This document shows positions 16,097-25,206 of a stretch of DNA of 64,000 nt, piece by piece. The stretch is from the NCBI GenBank assembly GCA_021325255.1, contig JAJPHP010000067.1:62001-126000 (forward strand), written 5' to 3'. This stretch comes from Nitrososphaerota archaeon (lineage in GTDB: Archaea > Thermoproteota > Nitrososphaeria > Nitrososphaerales > CADDZS01). The stretch's first letter is position 1. Each line of letters begins with the position of its first letter. A program made the translations under genes and the position numbers. The notes below the pieces were generated by a model that made no database searches, had not been told where the DNA came from, and saw only the letters and a list, made by a program, of their open reading frames with translations.

Positions 16097-16819
16097 TTGG
16101 CAAACGAAAAAATGACGATGCACGAAGCTAGATTAGGGCAAAAAGCGCTCGTTGAAGCAATTGGCACTTTCCTCCTTACTTTCATCGGCGCTGGCTCAAT
16201 AATCGCAACTCAATACCTCTCCACCCCCAGTCAATCCTATCCGGGTCTAATCGTCGTCGCGCTAGCTCACGGCATTGTCCTCGCGATTGCAGTATCTGCA
16301 GCAATGAACATCTCTGGAGGTCATATCAACCCAGCAGTGACGATAGGCCTCCTGGTTACCAGGAAGATTTCACCGAGGAATGCAATCGTCTACATAATCT
16401 CGCAGTTGGTCGGAGCTGTCATTGCGGGCTACATGCTCTTCGGTGTCTTTCCTTCAGCTGCGGGGAATGCAGTGCAGTGGGGAACGCCCACCCTGAGCTC
16501 ATCGACTTCCATGCTCCAGGGTATCTTATTCGAGGCGATAATGACCTTCATCCTGCTCTTCGCGGTCTTTGGGACTGCGGTAGATCCACGCGCTCCGAAG
16601 ATCGGAGGGTTTGGGATCGGTCTCGCCGTAGCGGTGGACATCATGGCGGGGGGCCCGTTCACGGGAGCCGCGATGAATCCCGCCAGAGCGATAGGCCCTG
16701 CGATAGCCTCGCTTGACTTTCTGAATTGGTACGTCTACTGGATCGGCCCCATAATCGGCGCCATAGTCGCCGCACTTATTTATGAGTACGGCATCTTGAG
16801 ACCTTCGAGACTCCTCTGA
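16097..16819 (+). CDS. Aquaporin/glycerol facilitator (MIP family)
   Basis: This is a membrane channel for water or small neutral solutes. The 240-residue product has six hydrophobic segments and both pore-lining half-helices with intact motifs: SGGHINPAVTIG after the second segment and GAAMNPARAIGPA near residue 195. The second NPA is followed by Arg, as in functional channels. It starts with TTG at 16097 or ATG at 16112. The pore residues were not modelled, so water versus glycerol specificity is open. Its stop is 2 nt from the convergent pcm stop. Confidence 0.93.
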   Translation: MANEKMTMHEARLGQKALVEAIGTFLLTFIGAGSIIATQYLSTPSQSYPGLIVVALAHGIVLAIAVSAAMNISGGHINPAVTIGLLVTRKISPRNAIVYIISQLVGAVIAGYMLFGVFPSAAGNAVQWGTPTLSSSTSMLQGILFEAIMTFILLFAVFGTAVDPRAPKIGGFGIGLAVAVDIMAGGPFTGAAMNPARAIGPAIASLDFLNWYVYWIGPIIGAIVAALIYEYGILRPSRLL

Positions 16820-16821
16820 GT

Positions 16822-17568
16822 CTAGCTGTGAGCGTCCTCGCCTACGAGCGGGACGAACGTGCACTCGACGATCTCTTTGGTTTCAAACTCCGGCCGCCCA
16901 GATTTTCCAACCTCTTTTCTAATCTTGGTTAATTTCTGGTAACTCGTTCCGCCCAACGGAATCTCCATTATCCCGCCGACTTTCAGTTGCTTACGAAGGT
17001 AGATCGGGACTCTCGGCGCGCCGGCGGCGACGACGATCCGATCATAGATCTCTTCCTCGGACTGCTGCGGATAGCCCAGCGACCCATCGCCTTCGACTAC
17101 CTGAACAACATCGTCTGCCCCAACTTTTCTTAGGTTTGATCTCGCAAACTCCGCAAGCTCATGGTCTCTCTCAATCGAGATCACTGGCAGTTCTTTGGAC
17201 TTGATGTCGTGGCGCCTTACTATGTGTCCAATCAAGGCAGCGCTGTATCCGCTTCCAGCCCCTACCTCGAGCACTTTCATGCTGGAGGAGAGCTCGAGTT
17301 GCTCAAGCATGAGCACGATCATGTGAGGTGCCGAAATCGTCTGGCCGGTGCTCCCAAGAGGCTGCGGGTCGTCAAAGTAAGCAGTGAACTTCGGCGTGCG
17401 CGGCCAGAGGAACTCCTCCCTTGGAACGGATCGGACCGCCTCTTCGACCTGCGAGGATTTCAGTACTCCTTCCCTTTTCATGGATCGAATGAGTTCTTCT
17501 TTGAGTGAGGAGATGCTCGGAATAGAACTATCATTCAATTCGCTCGTTCTCTTACCGTCAGGTCGCAC
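16822..17568 (-). CDS. pcm: Protein-L-isoaspartate O-methyltransferase
   Basis: The enzyme methylates L-isoaspartyl residues with SAM as part of protein repair. The 248-residue product has the PCMT signature: EVGAGSGYSAALIGHIV as SAM motif I, GDGSLGYPQQ, and DRIVVAAGAPRVP. The upstream region SVPREEFLWP with YFDDPQPLGSTGQTISAPHM is the characteristic PCMT substrate segment. About 30 extra N-terminal residues precede the usual start; an internal ATG (MKREGVLK) is an alternative. It starts 18 nt after the FEN-1 stop. Confidence 0.94.
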   Translation of the reverse strand: MRPDGKRTSELNDSSIPSISSLKEELIRSMKREGVLKSSQVEEAVRSVPREEFLWPRTPKFTAYFDDPQPLGSTGQTISAPHMIVLMLEQLELSSSMKVLEVGAGSGYSAALIGHIVRRHDIKSKELPVISIERDHELAEFARSNLRKVGADDVVQVVEGDGSLGYPQQSEEEIYDRIVVAAGAPRVPIYLRKQLKVGGIMEIPLGGTSYQKLTKIRKEVGKSGRPEFETKEIVECTFVPLVGEDAHS

Positions 17569-17586
17569 TCGTCAACGGAGTCTCGC

Positions 17587-18612
17587 TCACTTGAACCACT
17601 GCTCTAGCGACTGGCTCTCCTCTCTCTGCGCCTCTTCGAGCCTTCCGAGCGACGACTGGATCCTTTCGCGAGAAAAGTCGTGCTCGCCAACCAGAAACTT
17701 CTCAAGCTCGTCCTTCTGCGGGCTCTTCACTTCGAGCGTCACCTCCTTCGTAGATACCTGAGGGTTCAGAAATATTCCTCTTATCTCGTCAGGCTTGAAG
17801 TTGATCTTCCCCTTGAGCTGGGGAATTTCCTCGATCCTCGAGTACTTTTTCACAAGTTTTAGGGCAGTCGCGGGCCCGATGCCAGGAAATCCGTCTGGGT
17901 TAAAGTCGGTGCCAAGCAGAATTGCAATATCAATCAACTGCTCCCTCGTGATGCCGTTCGTCGAGAGCACCGTGGACAAAGTCACGGTCTCGGGTATCAC
18001 GTCGACCTTGACGTTCCTGTTTGGCAACTTTCGCTTGCCCGAAATTGTAATGTTTCTCACCAGGCGCGTCGCACCGAAGAGGAGGCTGTCGTAATCCTGG
18101 CTTGCAGCATAGTCGACCACCCCCTTCGTGGTCAGGTAGGCAGCCGTCGCCTCTCCCTCCGAAGGCGCCTGAATCCAGGGGATTCCCATTAAGTCTAGCA
18201 GCTTCTTCGAGTCTTGGATCATCACGTCTTCAAGATATGCCGTTGCCGAGGCAAACTTCTTCGCAGCGACGAAATCCCTCTTTTCCATGGCCTCACTGTA
18301 CTTTGCCGCAGCGAGCACCTTCACCTCCCTTCTACGCTGGATCTCAGCGCTCTTGAGGCTCGGCGGAGTGCCGTCAAAGACGTAGAGCAGTTTGATGCCA
18401 GCTTCTATCAGATTGAGGTTTCTGTAGAATAGGCCGCTTAGGTGGCTAGTGACCCTCCCTTTGTTGTCTCTCAGGAGCTCGCCAGTCATTCCGCGTATAG
18501 TTGACAGGAATTGGTACAAAGCGTTGAATGCGTCTACAGCGAGGGCTTTGCCGCGCAAGGCTTCGATTGAAGTTTTTTCCGGGCGAGCTATATCGCGAAG
18601 GTTAACGCCCAA
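17587..18612 (-). CDS. fen: Flap endonuclease FEN-1
   Basis: FEN-1 removes 5' flaps during lagging-strand maturation and repair. The 341-residue product begins MGVNLRDIARPEKTSIEALR and has conserved N and I nuclease domains: AVDAFNALYQFLSTIR, LLYVFDGTPPSLK, and the metal-binding acidic cluster in APSEGEATAAYL and ASQDYDSLLFGA. The helix-hairpin-helix region (GTDFNPDGFPGIGPATALKL) is intact. The C-terminus SLEQWFK preceded by Q is a PCNA-interacting (QxxLxxWF) motif. It appears to lead an operon with pcm. Confidence 0.97.
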   Translation of the reverse strand: MGVNLRDIARPEKTSIEALRGKALAVDAFNALYQFLSTIRGMTGELLRDNKGRVTSHLSGLFYRNLNLIEAGIKLLYVFDGTPPSLKSAEIQRRREVKVLAAAKYSEAMEKRDFVAAKKFASATAYLEDVMIQDSKKLLDLMGIPWIQAPSEGEATAAYLTTKGVVDYAASQDYDSLLFGATRLVRNITISGKRKLPNRNVKVDVIPETVTLSTVLSTNGITREQLIDIAILLGTDFNPDGFPGIGPATALKLVKKYSRIEEIPQLKGKINFKPDEIRGIFLNPQVSTKEVTLEVKSPQKDELEKFLVGEHDFSRERIQSSLGRLEEAQREESQSLEQWFK

Positions 18613-18817
18613 ATTCTCTGAAAATCACCACATATGTAAATCAAAAAGAGAGAAAGATTCTATTTGGGCAACGCGCCAAGCACTTGCTACCCGAAGCCTC
18701 TTTCTCAAAATCCGAGTTACTCTACTTTGGGGCGACGTGCGGAGATATTAATGCTCCGAAGTGGGCGAGCCTTGAAGGTACGGGTGGAGAATACAATCGC
18801 AGTAGGAGCGCGCTCGG

Positions 18818-19063
18818 TTACTCTCTGGGTACTCTGGTGAGGGCGCCGGCCTTTCCCTTAACTAGTTCGATTCGCCTAGCGTCCTTGGTCTGCCAGCGAA
18901 TAGTAATCAAGCCGAGAATCTCAAGCTGCATGAGAATCTTGTTCAAATCCCTCATGGACACGTCCTCTCCATCCCTTTGAAGGGATGTGAGGAGATCTCT
19001 GTCGGTTATGCTCTCGTCCTGCTTCATCTTTTCGAAGACAATGTTTCTGAGTGGATACTTCAT
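18818..19063 (-). CDS. Small winged-helix-like protein
   Basis: The 81-residue product looks like a compact winged helix: three predicted helices (RNIVFEKMKQDESITDRDLL, SMRDLNKILMQLEIL) and a short beta wing (GLITIRWQTKDARRIELV). It could act in transcription regulation. It starts MKYPLRNIVFEKM and lies 73 nt from the CDC48 stop, in the same direction, so it may be co-transcribed with CDC48. Specific function unknown. Confidence 0.7.
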   Translation of the reverse strand: MKYPLRNIVFEKMKQDESITDRDLLTSLQRDGEDVSMRDLNKILMQLEILGLITIRWQTKDARRIELVKGKAGALTRVPRE

Positions 19064-19136
19064 TTCGATCGTTCCCTGAGAGATTATATTTTGTAGCGCC
19101 TTTCACGTAACGTTCAGATTTTCTGCTATATCAGCT

Positions 19137-21323
19137 CTATCCGATGAAGCCCGTTTGCGTGCCTTTTCCCTTGAGCTTTCTTTCGACATTTGAGAACCAG
19201 TTCTCTACTTCGACGTTTAGTGCGGGCCTGACCTTGCCGATCGCCGAAAGGAAATCTCCCTTTGTGACGAGTGGTGAATCCGGGTTTCTCCTCAGCGCGA
19301 GAAGAGCTGCCTGCCTGCAGAGCGATTGGAGGTCCGCGCCTGAGTATCCCTTCGTCTCCGATGCGACCTCTTGGATAGAAACGCCAGAGTCAAGCGGCAT
19401 ACCCAAAGTGTGGATCTTCAGGATGTCTACCCTCTCCTTCTCGGTCGGCGGAGGAACATACACTAGGAGCTCAAGCCTCCCGGGCCGCAGAAGTGAAACG
19501 TCAATCAGATCAGGCCGATTCGTGGCGCCAAGAACAAACACGTCGCTGCTGGAGCCACAGTTGTCGATCTCCGCGAGGAGCTGGCTCAGTACTCGGTCGG
19601 TATTTTGATCAGGGCCAGCTCGTGTAACTGCTATCGAGTCGATCTCTTCAAGGAACACTATGCAAGGAGAAGAGCTCTTCGCCTTCTTGAAAATCTCCCT
19701 AATTGCCCTCTCGGACTCGCCGAGCCACTTTGAGAGAACCTCTGGCCCTCGCACCAAAATCAGATTAGCTCCCGTCTCAGTAGCGAGAGCCTTCGCGAGG
19801 AGTGTCTTTCCGCATCCTGGTGGACCGTAAAGGAGCATCCCACGCGTCGGCGAAACGCCCACCTTTTCGAATCTCTCGGGATTGCGCACAGCCCAGACAA
19901 CGTTTTCGACCATGGTTCTCTTAACTGCCTCTAAGCCACCGATCTGGTCCCAGGGAACCTTGGGGGTTTCTGTGTAGACTTCTCTCATCGCCGTGGGGAT
20001 GATTTCCTTCGAAGCCTCCTTGAAGTCCTTCGCGCTCACGCTCATCTTCTCCAGGACATCGGGTGGGAACTGCTCTCCCTCCAAGTCGATGTCGGGGATG
20101 TAGCGCCTCAGCGCTCTGAGCGCGGCTTCCCGACACAGCGCCCTAATGTCCGCACCGGTGTAGCCGTAGTGCTCCCTCGCCATCTTCTCCAGGTCGACGT
20201 CCTTGTCAAGAGGCATTCCCCTCGTGTGTATCTGCAAAATTTCCAATCGCGCGTCCTGATTTGGAACTCCAATCTCGACCTCCCTATCAAACCTGCCCGG
20301 GCGACGGAGCGCGGGGTCGATTCCCTCGGGTCGGTTCGTGGCCCCAATCACGACGACGTCCCCCCTGTCTGCGACGCCGTCCATGAGAGCCAACAGTTGT
20401 GCGACAACTCTTTTCTCCACATCGCCGAAAACCTCTTCCCTGCGCGGAGCGAGCGCGTCAATCTCGTCTACGAAGATGATGCTCGGCGAGTTTTCTTTCG
20501 CTTCCTTGAACAGGTCTCGAAGTTTTCCCTCTGTTTCCCCGTAGTACTTGTTCATGATCTCTGGGCCGTTTAGGGAATAGAAGCTCGCCTCGCATTCGTT
20601 TGCTAGGGCTCTAGCGAGTAGTGTCTTTCCGCAGCCTGGAGGCCCATGAAGCAAAATTCCTTTCGGCGGCTCAACCCCGAGCTTCTGGAATATCTCGGGA
20701 TGCCTGAGTGGCAGTTCAACTATCTCCCGGAGTCGCCTGATTTCCTCCCCGAGACCACCTATTTCCTCATACGATGCGTGTAGCTGTTGCTCGCTCTTGT
20801 TCACAGAGACCATTTCGGGCAGGATCGTCAACATTGTTGTCTGATCGATTTTCACGCACCCTTTCGGCCGCACCTTCTCGACGCGGAAGGCTATAGTATT
20901 ACCGAGGACGACGACAGAGATCTCATCGCCGATGATTACTGGAATTCCCTTCAATCTGTTTCTGACAAAAACTGCAAAGTCCTTGTCCGTGGGCATCTTT
21001 GAGTTCAGTGGGGAAAGTGAAACCGATTGAGCAACGCTGCTCTCGATTTTTCGCACGGTGGCAAATTCGTTAATTGCTACCCCCGCGTTCTTCCTCGTCT
21101 GACCGTCTATCCGCAGGATGCTCAGCGTTTCGTCTTCAGGCTCGCTCTGCCACGCGGTCACGACCGTTGTCTGCTTGCCAACGATTTCGACCACGTCGCC
21201 CGTTTCGATCTCCAGCTCTTTGAAGGAGTCCACCTCGAGCCGCGCCCTCCCCTTTCCAACGTCTTTCTGCTTGGCCTCGGCCACGCGAAGCTGAACCGCC
21301 GAGATTTTCTTCTGCTTGTTCAT
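19137..21323 (-). CDS. cdc48: CDC48/p97-family AAA ATPase
   Basis: This is a hexameric unfoldase acting on proteins delivered to the proteasome and other quality-control routes. The 728-residue protein has an N-domain (double-psi barrel and a 4-stranded barrel, about residues 1-180), then two AAA modules. D1 carries [20 protein letters not shown] and Walker [16 protein letters not shown]2 carries [20 protein letters not shown] and [14 protein letters not shown], where the first acidic residue of Walker B is Glu. Pore-loop MNKYYGETE in D1 and LSKWLGESE in D2 are present. The end is GTQTGFIG; a C-terminal HbYX motif was not seen. A 10-bp inverted repeat lies 127-175 nt upstream. Confidence 0.96.
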   Translation of the reverse strand: MNKQKKISAVQLRVAEAKQKDVGKGRARLEVDSFKELEIETGDVVEIVGKQTTVVTAWQSEPEDETLSILRIDGQTRKNAGVAINEFATVRKIESSVAQSVSLSPLNSKMPTDKDFAVFVRNRLKGIPVIIGDEISVVVLGNTIAFRVEKVRPKGCVKIDQTTMLTILPEMVSVNKSEQQLHASYEEIGGLGEEIRRLREIVELPLRHPEIFQKLGVEPPKGILLHGPPGCGKTLLARALANECEASFYSLNGPEIMNKYYGETEGKLRDLFKEAKENSPSIIFVDEIDALAPRREEVFGDVEKRVVAQLLALMDGVADRGDVVVIGATNRPEGIDPALRRPGRFDREVEIGVPNQDARLEILQIHTRGMPLDKDVDLEKMAREHYGYTGADIRALCREAALRALRRYIPDIDLEGEQFPPDVLEKMSVSAKDFKEASKEIIPTAMREVYTETPKVPWDQIGGLEAVKRTMVENVVWAVRNPERFEKVGVSPTRGMLLYGPPGCGKTLLAKALATETGANLILVRGPEVLSKWLGESERAIREIFKKAKSSSPCIVFLEEIDSIAVTRAGPDQNTDRVLSQLLAEIDNCGSSSDVFVLGATNRPDLIDVSLLRPGRLELLVYVPPPTEKERVDILKIHTLGMPLDSGVSIQEVASETKGYSGADLQSLCRQAALLALRRNPDSPLVTKGDFLSAIGKVRPALNVEVENWFSNVERKLKGKGTQTGFIG

Positions 21324-21614
21324 CTGGACTTTTTCTCGATGTCGAAGAGTAGTCCTGCCTGAATGATCGACCCTTTTTCTAGTTTCCGAAAAATGCTAAT
21401 TGGTTCATGTCGACTCCAAGAAGAATGTTCTAAATGATAGAAGAGGCAGTGCTCTCAAGTGCACAGTCTGCATCCCATCTTTGCAAAGCTTGAGAGCAGA
21501 AGGCGTACGTGTTTAAAACTGCGAGATTCTGGAGAATCTGGGAGGAAAACAAACGCTATGAGTTTGTCTCGGATAGCACAGACACTACTCTGAGCGAGAG
21601 TACTTTAGAAATGC
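21324..21614. other. Leader region of cdc48 and trailer of aef1B
   Basis: About 290 bases without a gene. It contains a 10-bp inverted repeat (21450-21498) and GTTTAAAAC at 21510-21518, a palindromic TATA-like box. From that box a minus-strand transcript would begin near 21490, at the base of the hairpin, giving cdc48 a structured leader of roughly 165 nt. Confidence 0.4.
21450..21498 (-). repeat. 10-bp inverted repeat in the cdc48 leader
   Basis: TGCTCTCAAG (21450-21459) and CTTGAGAGCA (21489-21498) are perfect complements separated by 29 nt, and the loop contains TTTGCAAAG. A TATA-like GTTTAAAAC lies just upstream on the minus strand, so the stem-loop would be near the 5' end of the transcript. 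Role unknown. Confidence 0.5.
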
Positions 21615-21896
21615 CTACTTTTTGACAGTTGCAGAGATACGACTGGTTCCTAGTACTTCGAACTCTCCGACGAGGCTCGAAGATCTTACCGCATCTTCGA
21701 CAGCATCCATCGCTCCCGCCTCGTCATCCGTCACAATGTCTGCGATAAGGGCAACCAACCCGAACGCAATGGGTTCTTCCTTCGAATACCTGACTTCAAG
21801 GTTTCTTTTGGGGTGCTTCAAGTCATCCAAGATCTGATGAGGTTTGATATATGCCTCTTTCGGCATGATCTTCATTCTGATAAGCAAATTTCCCAA
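21615..21896 (-). CDS. aef1b: Elongation factor 1-beta (aEF1B)
   Basis: aEF1B is the nucleotide exchange factor for aEF1A. The 93-residue protein begins MGNLLIRMKIMPKEAYIKPH and holds the domain hallmark EEPIAFGLVALIADIVTDDE, followed by VEDAVRSSSLVGEFEVLGTS. Length and motif order match the archaeal family. It starts 64 nt after the small zinc-ribbon gene, a neighbour often found beside aEF1B in archaea, so the pair is probably one unit. Confidence 0.93.
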   Translation of the reverse strand: MGNLLIRMKIMPKEAYIKPHQILDDLKHPKRNLEVRYSKEEPIAFGLVALIADIVTDDEAGAMDAVEDAVRSSSLVGEFEVLGTSRISATVKK

Positions 21897-21960
21897 AAGA
21901 AAAAATCACTGCTCCTTGAATTCTATTTCAAAAGACCGAAGGGGTTAGAGGAAGACCGCT

Positions 21961-22146
21961 TTAAGGTCCTTCGTAACTACAGTTTACGCAGCGATAACTG
22001 CGTGAAAAGCGCCTGCACTTTTCATTCCTCCAAATGAGGACCTCCCCACAGTTTGGACAGTAAAATTTGACGGCCCGCTCGCCTGGCATGATTGGCCTGT
22101 TGCACGATGAGCAGGCCGGAAGCTGAATTTGTCTTTCAATTGACAT
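21961..22146 (-). CDS. Small zinc-ribbon protein next to aEF1B
   Basis: From the ATG at 22144-22146 the product has 61 residues with four CxxC pairs: ACSSCNRPIMPGE, YCPNCGEV, a single Cys near CRRF, and CVNCSYEGP at the end. This layout fits the small archaeal zinc-finger proteins encoded next to aEF1B. The frame is open further upstream, but those residues look non-protein. Molecular role unknown. Operon with aef1b is likely. Confidence 0.82.
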   Translation of the reverse strand: MSIERQIQLPACSSCNRPIMPGERAVKFYCPNCGEVLIWRNEKCRRFSRSYRCVNCSYEGP

Positions 22147-22315
22147 ATGAAAAGCATAATTTAGTCCGAAATATTCGTAATATGCTTTTCTCTCCGGTTG
22201 TAGCTTCGCATATTCGAAGAGAAATGAGAAAACAAAGTGAGGTGCCAAAAATACTCTGAATTTCAGCAACCTCACTTTCGGAAAGATGCGGGCGTCTTAG
22301 ACGCTTCTCGTGCCT

Positions 22316-22702
22316 TTACGAAAAGATGTCGGGATTACTCACGCGAACCCTTTGAGTATCCAACCCCGCGATGCTTTGCAGCGACTCGTACACTTCAAGG
22401 TACTTTAGCCCCTTTGGAGTGGTCTGGTAAAGCTTTGTCGTCCCTTCTTCATCGAGTGTTTCCTTGACTAGCCCGGCACCGCAAAGGAATCCGAGGTACT
22501 CCGTCACCATGAGGTAGCTCAGGTTTGCTCGATACATCAAGTGGGTCTTGAGCGCCCCTGACTTTGCAATCGCAAGCAAGTTCGCGACGATCTCCATTCG
22601 ATTTCTGTTCTTGAACTTGTTTCCTGCGTGCTGGCCCTTTGTGCTCTTTACTTCTCCTGCCAAGATTTCCGACATTTTGCTCTTGTCGTGAGAGCAATTC
22701 AT
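22316..22702 (-). CDS. Winged-helix (HTH_45-like) DNA-binding protein
   Basis: The 128-residue product has one winged helix typical of many thaumarchaeal regulators: RMEIVANLLAIAKSGALKTH, then YRANLSYLMVTEYLGFLCGA, a wing with LVKETLDEEGTTKLYQTTPK, and GLKYLEVYESL. The first nine residues precede a second in-frame ATG at 22675; a TTAAAATA box lies only about 8-15 nt before the first ATG, so the second ATG is the more likely start of a short-leader mRNA. It is divergent from the RHH-type gene at 22739, about 36 nt away. Regulon unknown. Confidence 0.85.
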   Translation of the reverse strand: MNCSHDKSKMSEILAGEVKSTKGQHAGNKFKNRNRMEIVANLLAIAKSGALKTHLMYRANLSYLMVTEYLGFLCGAGLVKETLDEEGTTKLYQTTPKGLKYLEVYESLQSIAGLDTQRVRVSNPDIFS

Positions 22703-22738
22703 AGAGATATTTTAACGGTAGGATTCTTCTAGCATTTT

Positions 22739-23359
22739 TTGAGTACAAACGCATTTACTGTGTACAATAAATACCAGGGGTCGCACAAGAAGGGAATTCA
22801 GAGGTCCCGAGTGCAACACTTGGCAGGAAAGGTTACAGTAGCAAGGACAATTAGGCTTGACCCCGCCATTGATAAGATAATCAAACAGGAAGCGGAGCAG
22901 TCTGGACTGACTCACACCGCTGTTACGACCAAGGCTCTCAGAAAATACGCGCACTACGACCGCTTTGCAGACAAGATTGGTTCACTCACAATCTCCAAGG
23001 AGACGCTGTCGAGGATTCTTTCGTTCCTCTCCGATGAGGAGGCCGAGATTGTGGGCAGCGTTGCGAACTTTGCAGGTAGAAACGCGAGGCAGTACATGAA
23101 CCTCATCGTGGGGGGAACTTCGTTCGAAGATTTCGTCACGCTCCTACAGGTCTTCTCGACGTATGCCCACCTCTTCGAGCTTGAACACCAAATCGTGGGA
23201 TCCAAGCATCATTTTGTATTTGCCCACAACATGGGGAGTAAGTGGAGCTCGTTTCTGCAGGGCGCGATGCAGGCAACGCTCAAGGAAGTGTTTGGGTTGC
23301 GCTCAAAGTTTGAGAAGACTGAGTCGTTTCTGACGATGGTCTTCGAGGAAAGGCCCTAA
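22739..23359 (+). CDS. Ribbon-helix-helix-like protein with unknown C-terminal domain
   Basis: The 206-residue product starts with TTG at 22739 (an internal GTG near MVQHLAG-like QHLAGKVTVA is possible). Residues about 33-72 (TVARTIRLDPAIDKIIKQEA followed by GLTHTAVTTKALRKY) look like a ribbon-helix-helix DNA-binding domain. The rest forms a mostly helical domain with FAGRNARQYMNLIVGGTSFE and a His-rich KHHFVFAHNMGSKWSSF stretch, which I cannot assign. It may be an autoregulated sensor. Its stop overlaps the convergent GGR-type gene by 4 nt. Confidence 0.75.
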   Translation: MSTNAFTVYNKYQGSHKKGIQRSRVQHLAGKVTVARTIRLDPAIDKIIKQEAEQSGLTHTAVTTKALRKYAHYDRFADKIGSLTISKETLSRILSFLSDEEAEIVGSVANFAGRNARQYMNLIVGGTSFEDFVTLLQVFSTYAHLFELEHQIVGSKHHFVFAHNMGSKWSSFLQGAMQATLKEVFGLRSKFEKTESFLTMVFEERP

Positions 23360-24603
23360 CTAAACTGCAGACTCTTTAGCTCGTTGGAGAAGAGCATTCC
23401 AAACGTCCGGACCACTCTGGATAGCCCTAGAGCCCTAATTATTGAGGTAGAGTGCATGTCGAAATCGCTCTCCTCAGAGATCCTCTGAGGGACGTCCGAG
23501 GACTTTATCATCTGGAAGAGATCCTCTATCTGCGCGCTGTTCATTTTGGCAAATGCGTTCCTCGCATATAGTTGAAGCCTGAACTCGCGCCCAAACTTTG
23601 CTCGCCACTGCTTTTCATAGTTCTCCAATTCTAAAGGATTGGAGTTTTTGATGGCGAGTGCAGCGGCTCTTCCCGCAAGCATTCCTCCATAGCCACAAGT
23701 GTAAATTCCTCCTCCGGTTGTAGGCTTTGCCTGGCCTGCAGCGTCTCCGGCTCGCGCAACCCTTCGGTCCACGAACTGCTTCAAAGCTCCAAGGCAAACG
23801 ACCGGAGCCGCTATCTTTCTGATTGGGATGGCGGCGTGTTCAAGGCAAAACCGATCTAGCTGCTTGAACGTGTTCACGGCAGATCCAGCAACGCCGATCT
23901 TCGCCATGTCATTGGAAATCGGAATGACCCAGAAAAAGAAACCCGGAGCTTTCTCTGGGTCAATGTAGACCTCGACGGTTGCGCTCTCAAACCATCTGCC
24001 ATAAACTAGGTACTGTCCTCCTTGAAGCGTAGCTGATTCCCCGCTCCTGATGTAGGACTCGTAACCGGAACAATCCAGAACAATATCATTTTGGAAAGTT
24101 CCACCGTCAGCAAGTAGTACGCCTACGGAATCGGGCCCTTGCGAGATTTCATTTATCCTACGGCCGACGTTGATGTTTACCCCTGTGCTAGCCGCTTTCT
24201 CGGCGAGAAATTTGTCAAACCTGGCCCTGTCGAGGACTAACACATTTTGCCTTTCGGCATTGATTTCAATCTGTGTTTTCTTTGATGGAGAAAAGAATAA
24301 GGCACGTTTGATCCTGTTCTGGATTGTGTTGGAAGGCGGAACGAGTCCCAGTTCGGCTATACCTCGTGCGCTGACCAGCCCGTCGCACTTTTCTGGGACT
24401 CCGATCTCTCTGTGCTCTTCGTAGATTTGTACATTGATACCCTCCTTGGCGGCTTCGATTCCAGCCAAGAGACCTGAGACACTCGCACCTATTATCGAGA
24501 TACTTGCCAAACTTGTGAATCCATCACTCAGAAATGCTGTCGGGTCGTTCACAGAAGGAGTGAGAGAGCTGGTTGTAGCAGGAGACGTGTTTATGAATAG
24601 CAA
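23356..24603 (-). CDS. Geranylgeranyl reductase-family FAD oxidoreductase
   Basis: Members saturate the double bonds of archaeal isoprenoid lipids or of chlorophyll and quinone side chains. The 415-residue product has the Rossmann FAD motif ISIIGASVSGLLAGIEAAKE near residues 35-55, the family motif YEEHREIGVPEKCDGLVSAR that follows, and the downstream GDAAGQAKPTTGGGIYTCGY region binding the flavin pyrophosphate. The start may lie a little downstream of the first ATG because the first 30 residues are not conserved. Substrate specificity (lipid versus quinone) is not decided by sequence. Confidence 0.9.
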   Translation of the reverse strand: MLFINTSPATTSSLTPSVNDPTAFLSDGFTSLASISIIGASVSGLLAGIEAAKEGINVQIYEEHREIGVPEKCDGLVSARGIAELGLVPPSNTIQNRIKRALFFSPSKKTQIEINAERQNVLVLDRARFDKFLAEKAASTGVNINVGRRINEISQGPDSVGVLLADGGTFQNDIVLDCSGYESYIRSGESATLQGGQYLVYGRWFESATVEVYIDPEKAPGFFFWVIPISNDMAKIGVAGSAVNTFKQLDRFCLEHAAIPIRKIAAPVVCLGALKQFVDRRVARAGDAAGQAKPTTGGGIYTCGYGGMLAGRAAALAIKNSNPLELENYEKQWRAKFGREFRLQLYARNAFAKMNSAQIEDLFQMIKSSDVPQRISEESDFDMHSTSIIRALGLSRVVRTFGMLFSNELKSLQFS

Positions 24604-24732
24604 TTATTCCAGAGTATTTCGGAAAATCTTGATCGAGTAGACTGGGCGAGTGTATCGACCTTCCCACAGGGTAGGAAGGATCACGCTTCCGGGTCACGGA
24701 GAATCTCTTTGTTTGGAGCCATATTATAAGAA

Positions 24733-25089
24733 TTGAGCAACTACAAGCAGGTGATAGTAGTACGCTCCGATTTGAAGATGGGGAAGGGGAAGCTCGCTGT
24801 GCAGGTTGCACACGCCGCAGTCTCCTCCTCTGAGAGAGCTAGGAAATACCACAAGGATTGGTATGATGCTTGGATTTCGGACAATCAAGCGAAGATATGT
24901 GTAAAGGTGGAGAATGAAGAGGAACTTCGCAAACTGAAAGGCCGCCTAGATGAGCAGGGTATTCCAAATGCCATCATCGAGGATGCCGGTCTCACGCAGC
25001 TAGAGCCAGGTACGACAACATGCCTTGGAATAGGTCCTCTACCTACGCAGGTAGCAGATAGATTCACGGGAGATTTGAAACTCCTCTAG
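24733..25089 (+). CDS. pth2: Peptidyl-tRNA hydrolase Pth2
   Basis: Pth2 frees tRNA from peptidyl-tRNA that has dropped off ribosomes. The 118-residue product matches: KQVIVVRSDLKMGKGKLAVQ at the start with the catalytic lysine, AHAAVSSSERARKYHKDW, and the C-terminal DAGLTQLEPGTTTCLGIGPL. The start is TTG at 24733. A TATTATAA box lies only 5-10 nt before it, so initiation at the GTG at 24750 is possible, although that would trim two usual N-terminal residues. Confidence 0.95.
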   Translation: MSNYKQVIVVRSDLKMGKGKLAVQVAHAAVSSSERARKYHKDWYDAWISDNQAKICVKVENEEELRKLKGRLDEQGIPNAIIEDAGLTQLEPGTTTCLGIGPLPTQVADRFTGDLKLL

Positions 25090-25206
25090 TCATGGAAAGC
25101 CATATTTTACGAAGAAAACGAATAGGATATGCGTCAGCACAACAAATATCAGGCATCATCGTTTGGCTTGATTGTGTAAGGAAATAGGGATGCGCGCTGG
25201 CAGAAA

